Positions 58,630 through 64,000 of a stretch of DNA of 64,000 bases are shown here, in pieces (position 1 is the stretch's first letter; every line of letters begins with the position of its first letter). The stretch is taken from positions 2,790,001-2,854,000 of the forward strand of contig JADPYG010000088.1 of NCBI GenBank assembly GCA_017654735.1. Direction: 5' to 3'. The position numbers were made by a program, and so were the translations under genes. The notes below the pieces were generated by a model. That model ran no database searches. It was not told the origin of the DNA and was given only the letters and a program-made list of their open reading frames with translations. The DNA comes from Vishniacozyma victoriae (Eukaryota; Basidiomycota; Tremellomycetes; Tremellales; Bulleribasidiaceae).

Positions 58630-61274
58630 ATGCCTAGGCATATACTCAAGCCATTGCCTCGGGGTAATCCAACAGCGAGGGCTGGAGCATCAGGAAGTAG
58701 ACAAGCAAATGTAGGGATGGACTGGAGTAAGCTCGACAGGGTACAGGTCTTGGGAACAGGTCGAACGGATGATGGACATACTGGGTATGCTCAACGCACT
58801 GTCTCTCAGGGCAAGCTGAAGCTGTGCCAAGATCAAGCTGATGGAAAGATGTGTAAACGCCCTATCCTGGTCGGATGATGGCGATATTCTCCTCTCCGGC
58901 TCAGACGACAAGAGGTACGTTTCCATCTTATGGTCACGAGCAAGCTGATAGCCAGAGTATGTATTTGGACCCCTGACTCATCTTCAACAGCAAGCTCATC
59001 GACCTCTCCGCACCCTATGAAACTCTCTTCATCATTTCATACCGGCCACCGCGCGAATATCTTTTCCGCCAAATTTCTACCCAATGCAGGGACACCGACT
59101 ATCGTGACTGTAGCTGGGGATCATGAGATTCGTTTACTCGAGATTGAAAGGCTCTCGGCAAGTGGACATAGACCCGAAAGGTGGGAACATGGTGGTGCAG
59201 GGTAAGTCCCGTTCACGACTCGCTTGAAGGACAAGAAGAATTGATGTATAGGGTCAAAGTACTCAAATGTCATCGCGATCGTACCAAGAAGATAGCTACC
59301 GAGAACTCTCCATTTCTGTTCATGACAGTCGCAGAAGACGGGACAGTTCGTCAACACGATTTACGCAGACCTCATCATTGTCGCTCCGAATGCCCGGATC
59401 CATTATTCCGAGCTCCGCAGGGTGTAGACCTATATTCTTTGAGCGTCAGTACGCCTGCACCTCATATATTCGCAGTGGCCGGAAGGACAGATACGGTAAG
59501 TTTGCTCTTCCATTCTTTCAAGAATGTTGGAAAGAAAGGCTGATGGCAGGCGTTCATATGTGATAGGAGGATGTTGGAGAAACATAATCCCAGTTGGGGG
59601 AACAAGGTCGTAGGATCAGGGCAGGTCCATTGTGTCCGACGCTTGGGATTGCCAGATAGTGAATGGGAGAAAGTTCAGCCTTCTGGGACAGAACGGCTGT
59701 TTGCCGGAGAGAGGCATATCACATGTGTAAAGATGAGCCCAGAGCACGCCGACGAGGTCAGTCCCCCCTTCTCCATGCAATGTTCGCTAATGGCTCAGGC
59801 AATCGTGTCATTCCAAAGACATTCCACATCTTTGTTTTCGATATACGATGACCCAGGAACCTCATCAGCTCGCAAATCAGCCAGTCCGATTATACCGCCC
59901 AACGAAGGCAGTAACGCCCGACGAGATCCTATTGATCCTACGGTCACGCTTGCACCGAAAGTTCCTATACGGATTAGGAAACCTTCATTGGGCAAAAGAA
60001 AGAAATCGGAAATGGCGGAGAAGACTACAGATTCTGCTTCTGCCAAGCAAAAGACGGATGAGATTGGGGCTGGGCCGAGTTCTTCGGAAGAGAATTCGAT
60101 TGCTCAAGGACCTGGATGGAGTGACGAGGTAGATCCGACATCGGGGTCGAGTGGCAGCTCAAGCTCGACAGCTGCTCAGGATCCCGGCCTAATACAGGAT
60201 CTACAAGAGGAGGACCTTCGCCATCTCATGAACGAAGACGGAGACGACGACGGGGAAAGTGTTATCTCGATATCTACATCCGTGATCAGTGAGATCTTCA
60301 ACACCGCCCTCGGACCCGTGAACCCCGAACACCCAACAGCCGATGATAGATATGACGATATCGACCGTGCTCCACCCGGTATATTCGACGACGACATGTA
60401 TGACGATTACGACATTGACGCAGATGATTATGGTGAATACGAAGATGATGAGGATGGGGGTAATGTCGATTTTGGGTTATATAATGATGATGACGATGAC
60501 AACGATGGGATTGACGATTATGATGTCTATGAAGGGGATTATGGGGATGAGTACGATGAAGAAGATGAGGATGAAGATGATTATGAAGATGTGGATGATG
60601 ATTATGATGATGGAGATGAGGCGATGTATCCAGATAGGAGATCTGCAGACACGGAGTTCGGGGGAGTTGAGTTGATTTATCCAAGGAGGATGTTAAGGGG
60701 AGCAAAGAATATCGAGACTGTTAAGGATTGTACGTTATCACAACCATCTTACAAAAGGCAATATGCTGATGACTAGGTAATTTCCTAGGTCTTCGCTCTG
60801 ATAAAGTATGTTCAGGAAGTGATGATGGACATTTCTTCGTCTGGGATAAAGATACCGGACGTCTGGAAGGTATATGGGAAGGAGATGGGTCTATCGTTAA
60901 TGGTCAGCTGTCTCACCCTGAACCGCTGAGAATTACAGCTGACGAGTAGTCATGGAACAACATCCAACTTTACCAATAGTAGCAGTGTCGGGTATTGATG
61001 ATACCATCAAAGTGAGTCCTCCCTCCATTCCACGATGGGTCTGACAAAGTAGATGTTCGCACCAACGCTCACTCCTCCCAATCCATCCTTCTCCCGAACC
61101 CACCTACAGGGTACAATCATCAAGAACAACACCGATCCAAATAGGATACACATGGGCTCTGCGCTTGACCGCCTGAACATCTTCCAGCTTTTCGGGGCAC
61201 AGGGTCTGATGCCGTCTGCAGATGATCCAGAAGATGATGGAGGACCTATAAGACCGAATTGCGAGACTCAATAA
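58630..61274 (+). CDS. WD40 protein of the DDB1-CUL4-associated factor (DCAF5/6/8) type
   Basis: Nine exons in phase (58630-58784, 58849-58914, 58956-59201, 59252-59495, 59550-59756, 59799-60729, 60777-60902, 60950-61011, 61053-61274) give 752 residues. Blades: CVNALSWSDDGDILLSGSDD, KRVCIWTP, HRANIFSAKFLP, VTVAGDHEIRLLE, FLFMTVAEDGTVRQHDLRRP (with the WDxR-like HDLR), HIFAVAGRTDTAFICDRRML, HITCVKMSP; then, after a long insert, CNFLGLRSDKVCSGSDDGHF, FVWDKDTGRLEGIWEGDGSI and HPTLPIVAVSGIDDTIKMFA. The position of the insert and the last two blades match DCAF6/DCAF8-like proteins, substrate receptors of CUL4-DDB1 ubiquitin ligases. The insert (about residues 350-530) is very acidic, with Asp/Tyr/Glu runs such as DDMYDDYDIDADDYGEYEDD. 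The fifth intron is 42 nt and in frame. Confidence 0.83.
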
Positions 61275-61388
61275 ACGAGGGAAGCATACACTGTAGCTAT
61301 ACATCATGAAAATCATCAACAAAATCTACGTAAAATATCAGCAATGCTTTAACAAGCCATCAAATCGAATCCCAACCCATCTCTAGCC

Positions 61389-63192
61389 CTATCTAATCCT
61401 GACTGTATTCTTATTCCTACCCATCCCGTTCTCCGTCTCTTCACTACTCTTCTTGCCCGTCTTTGCTTCCCAGATCTTCCAAAACTTGAGATTCTCATCA
61501 CCAGCACCGGTAGCCACAGTAGTCCCGTCAGGGCTAAGGGTACTACTCAACACTCGACTATCGTGGGCGGGTACATCGTATATCTTCTCCAATGATGGGT
61601 AAGACCAGACGGATAAGTTGTTGTTTGGGAAACCGTGGGTCGAAAGGATCTCTTTGGAATGAGGAGACCAGATGAGGGATGTGACTTGAGAGTCTGTACA
61701 TAGCGAGGATGTTCGAGCACCGGTGGTGGATGACCAGAAATGAATCTTGAGATCGGCACTTCCTCCTCCTGTGGCTAGAAGGGATGACTGCCATGGGCAC
61801 CATGCGAGAGCCTACCGTCAGCGGGTCATTTGAATGAATCCCGTACCTTGACTGCTGCGAGGTGATTTCGCTTGGTCCACTTGGCTGTACCTCTCGGGAC
61901 ACCCTCACCAGTCTGCATCACCGACTGCCCAATCCGGCCACTGATTGTCAGCATTGTAATTCGCTTGTGTACTCACTCCCAGCAGTTGACGACATTATCG
62001 TTTCCTCCACTAGCCAGTAATTGCCCATCCGACCTCCACTTGAGACCACACACCTGGAATTAGCTTGGACGAATAGAGTACTATGACACTCACCTCGGCG
62101 GTATGACCCATCAACTCCATGACTTTGTGTCTCGAGACTCTGACATCATGGTGGTGGATACTACCATCACGACATCCAGACGACAAGACATGACCATGCC
62201 ATGATAACGAAGGTACTCGTGCGTTGTGCCCCTTCATGGTTCGCATCTTTGTCCCTTCATCCACATCCCAGACTTCCACATCGCCAATATCATTACCGAT
62301 TGCCAAGTACGAGCCGTCATCTGACCACGACATGGCTGTCACAGGAATTTGAGCGTCTCTATGAAATCAGCAACTCTCACGGAAAGGTACTCACGATCCC
62401 TCTCCGAGCGCCGTTACACTGCCACTTTCCGCATCCCAAACATAACCCAAATCTCCTAGACCGATAGCAACTCGATTCGAGCAGCCCCAATCAATAAGAT
62501 TGAGGTAGTAGTCATCTGCAAAACCAGGAGCATCCAAGATTCGATCAGGGATATACGGAGGAGCTCGTTTCTTCAATCCAGTGGCTCCAGGTCCGGTCGT
62601 TGTAGTACCTCGGCTGGCGGATGATGTGGAGTGTAGAAGGTAATTTCTCTGCTGGTCGAGATGGGAAGTAGCGTGAGAAGCTGGGGGAGGGGCGGATCGG
62701 AATGACAGGATACGCCTGTTGGTATTGGGGATACCGAGTGATGCGCTGAGGGACGTAGTGGAAGCATCGGTCGGCTTCTCACCCGAACCCTCATGGTCAA
62801 GAGCCAAAGTTGGGGCACTCGTCATGGACGTATCGGCAGATTGGCTCGTGGAGCTGGTTCTCGATGGTACGAATCTATCAAGCTAGTCATTAGCATTGTC
62901 CGTCAGTGAACGAAGTCGAGCTTACATCTCTTCCTTTCGCTCCCTCTTTGCCATTTTCCTTTTCTCGCGAAAAAGAGTAGTCCCCGTTATTGGCCATTGA
63001 GGCGATGTCCATCTTCGGCATGCCCTCACGTAAAGAAGCTATAGCATCCGTATCACCACCCTTCCTTGGCGAAGTAGAAGCTTTTCCAATGAAGGGGTTG
63101 GAGCTGATTATCAGTCAAGTTTCCAAGTAATAGGGTTGAGTGATGACTTACACGTCCGCAGCAACATTTGAGCCTCCGGCTTTTGATTGCAT
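61389..63192 (-). CDS. CDC20: Cdc20, activator of the anaphase-promoting complex
   Basis: Seven exons in phase (63192-63152, 63103-62926, 62882-62395, 62358-62094, 62053-61977, 61940-61847, 61811-61389) give 521 residues. A KEN box (SREKENGKE, residues about 62-64) precedes the C-box LDRFVPSR. The acceptor at 62883 rather than the one nine bases downstream is what restores the C-box in frame. RRILSFRSAPP and YIPDRILDAPGFADDYYLNL mark the entry to the WD40 propeller (IDWGCSNRVAIGLG; MSWSDDGSYLAIGNDIGDVE; VPSLSWHGHVLSSGCRDGSI; LSPDGTTVATGAGDENLKFW). The protein ends NTVRIR, with the Ile-Arg tail that docks on APC/C TPR subunits. All elements of an APC/C co-activator are present. PDRILDAP favours Cdc20 over Cdh1. 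Cdc20 targets securin and cyclin B at anaphase. Confidence 0.9.
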
Positions 63193-63442
63193 GTCGTTAG
63201 TTATATTTTTGGACGTAAATGTTTTGCTGTTTGGTATGCTACGAGGGGTATATATGCTGAATCGAAGTCTCAAGAAGTAAAGAGAGGAGGGGTAGAGTAG
63301 TGTATAGGGATGGTTCAAGCAAAACAAAGCAGTCGCGTAACTGGCAGATGAAGCTCAAGCCTATCTCATCTCGTGCCTGTTTCAGACGCACCTAACTCAT
63401 TTTGCTCATGTCAACCGATCAACGATCTTAATCTCTAGTGTT
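63193..63442. promoter_or_regulatory. divergent promoter, 250 bp
   Basis: Separates the start codons of CDC20 and the right-edge gene; it must serve both. Confidence 0.45.
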
Positions 63443-64000
63443 ATGCTAACATTCGCAAGCAGAGGTGCTGGCCCAGGTCCATCTACACTCGCCTTCCGAC
63501 TATCTCTGGCCAGAAAGAGTCTTACTTCCAATCCCATTCCAGCCTGTCCCGCGCAATCTCGACCTCATAGCGTCTACAAATTTAAACCGAAACCCGTCAT
63601 CCCAAATATCAAGAAACCGCCTCCGGCACCTTTCATCACAACTCTTAACGATCCGCAAGCTGTGGTAGATGCGACAATCAAGTGTTGCTGGAAGCGAGAC
63701 ACTAGAGGTCTAGTGGACGGATGGAAGCGGCTTCGGCAACTCGATGCAGTTGGGCGTATCAAGTCGAAAGAATTTGTCGTGCTCAGTGACTATGTTTGGA
63801 AGATTTTCATCACACAGGGAGCCGAGATTCTATCTCATCGAGAACGATATACTGTCCTTGAGGATATTGCGATAGAAGCAGCCGCTCGAGACTCGTGGAA
63901 AGGTCTATACACCCTCTTCATCGCGGCACTACGGAACGGTCATCCAGCACACGTCGCAAATGCCTTTGAAAGGTACAAGACCGCCATTCACGAAGTACAA
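63443..64000 (+). CDS. probable mitochondrial protein, 5' part (runs off window)
   Basis: From the ATG at 63443 the frame is open for 186 codons to the window edge. The N-terminus (MLTFASRGAGPGPSTLAFRL, then SLARKSLTSN) is rich in Arg, Ser and Leu with no acidic residue, as in mitochondrial targeting sequences. The later part is helical: VVDATIKCCWKRDTRGLVDG, WKRLRQLD, ERYTVLEDIAIEAAARDSW, GLYTLFIAALRNGHPAHVAN. Repeated two-helix units of about 35 residues suggest a pentatricopeptide-like or other helical-repeat RNA-binding protein, but the family cannot be fixed from this part. A minus-strand frame at 63574-63762 is a shadow. Confidence 0.65.
   Translation, partial: MLTFASRGAGPGPSTLAFRLSLARKSLTSNPIPACPAQSRPHSVYKFKPKPVIPNIKKPPPAPFITTLNDPQAVVDATIKCCWKRDTRGLVDGWKRLRQLDAVGRIKSKEFVVLSDYVWKIFITQGAEILSHRERYTVLEDIAIEAAARDSWKGLYTLFIAALRNGHPAHVANAFERYKTAIHEVQ

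Noticed and set aside
60298..60705. 135-codon minus-strand His/Pro-rich frame
   Set aside because: Mirror of the Asp/Tyr-rich tract of the DCAF-like protein (gat/gac read as atc/gtc or cat on the other strand).

Overview
The window is nuclear DNA from a filamentous or yeast-like basidiomycete, most likely a Tremellales fungus of the Cryptococcus/Kwoniella type. The evidence is gene architecture: almost every gene is broken by very short introns (mostly 36-60 nt) with GTRAGT-like donors, a CTRAY branch site (often GCTGAC or GCTGAT) a few bases before the acceptor, and CAG/TAG acceptors. The gene set (alpha-1,3-glucan synthase, a Cpl1-like cysteine-rich secreted protein, a macrophage-activating-glycoprotein-like GPI protein, a multidomain Rom2-type RhoGEF) also fits that lineage. 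Gene models were built by hand by joining open frames at splice signals and checking phase; the genus is inferred.

Layout. 1-6266 (+): 3' part of an alpha-1,3-glucan synthase. 7698-8311 (-): small secreted Lys/Pro/Glu repeat protein. 9722-13235 (-): Ctk1/CDK12-like CTD kinase. 13772-19159 (+): DEP-DH-PH-CNH RhoGEF. 19525-19986 (-): 91-residue LYR-like protein hidden in four small exons. 20185-21840 (+): L-type lectin cargo receptor. 22425-24079 (+): PKA catalytic subunit. 24341-25326 (+): Atg101. 25470-26597 (-): aldo-keto reductase. 26920-27620 (-): Cpl1-like secreted protein. About 27.6-34.4 kb: a poorly conserved stretch with four small plus-strand orphan ORFs. 34528-36055 (-): Mri1. 36502-37515 (-): Rot1. 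38107-40220 (-): GPI-type glycoprotein. 40683-44159 (-): large disordered protein. 44761-45978 (-): Ats1/Kti13-like RCC1 protein. 46136-47209 (-): Cwc24. 47829-49514 (+): Zn2Cys6 regulator. 49834-53636 (-): arrestin-domain protein with a repeated AAEEKE tail. 53840-55287 (+): DUF1295 membrane protein. 55402-58466 (+): WD40 TFIIIC subunit (Tfc6/Sfc6-like). 58630-61274 (+): DCAF-type WD40 protein. 61389-63192 (-): Cdc20. 63443-64000 (+): 5' part of a probable mitochondrial protein running off the edge.

Most genes are conserved housekeeping functions. Several neighbours concern the cell wall and secretion (alpha-glucan synthase, Rom2-type RhoGEF, ER lectin, Rot1, GPI glycoprotein, Cpl1-like protein, PKA), but they are not arranged as a cluster and the association may be chance. 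The least explained part is 27.6-34.4 kb. No tRNA, rRNA, CRISPR, transposase or other intact mobile element was recognised.
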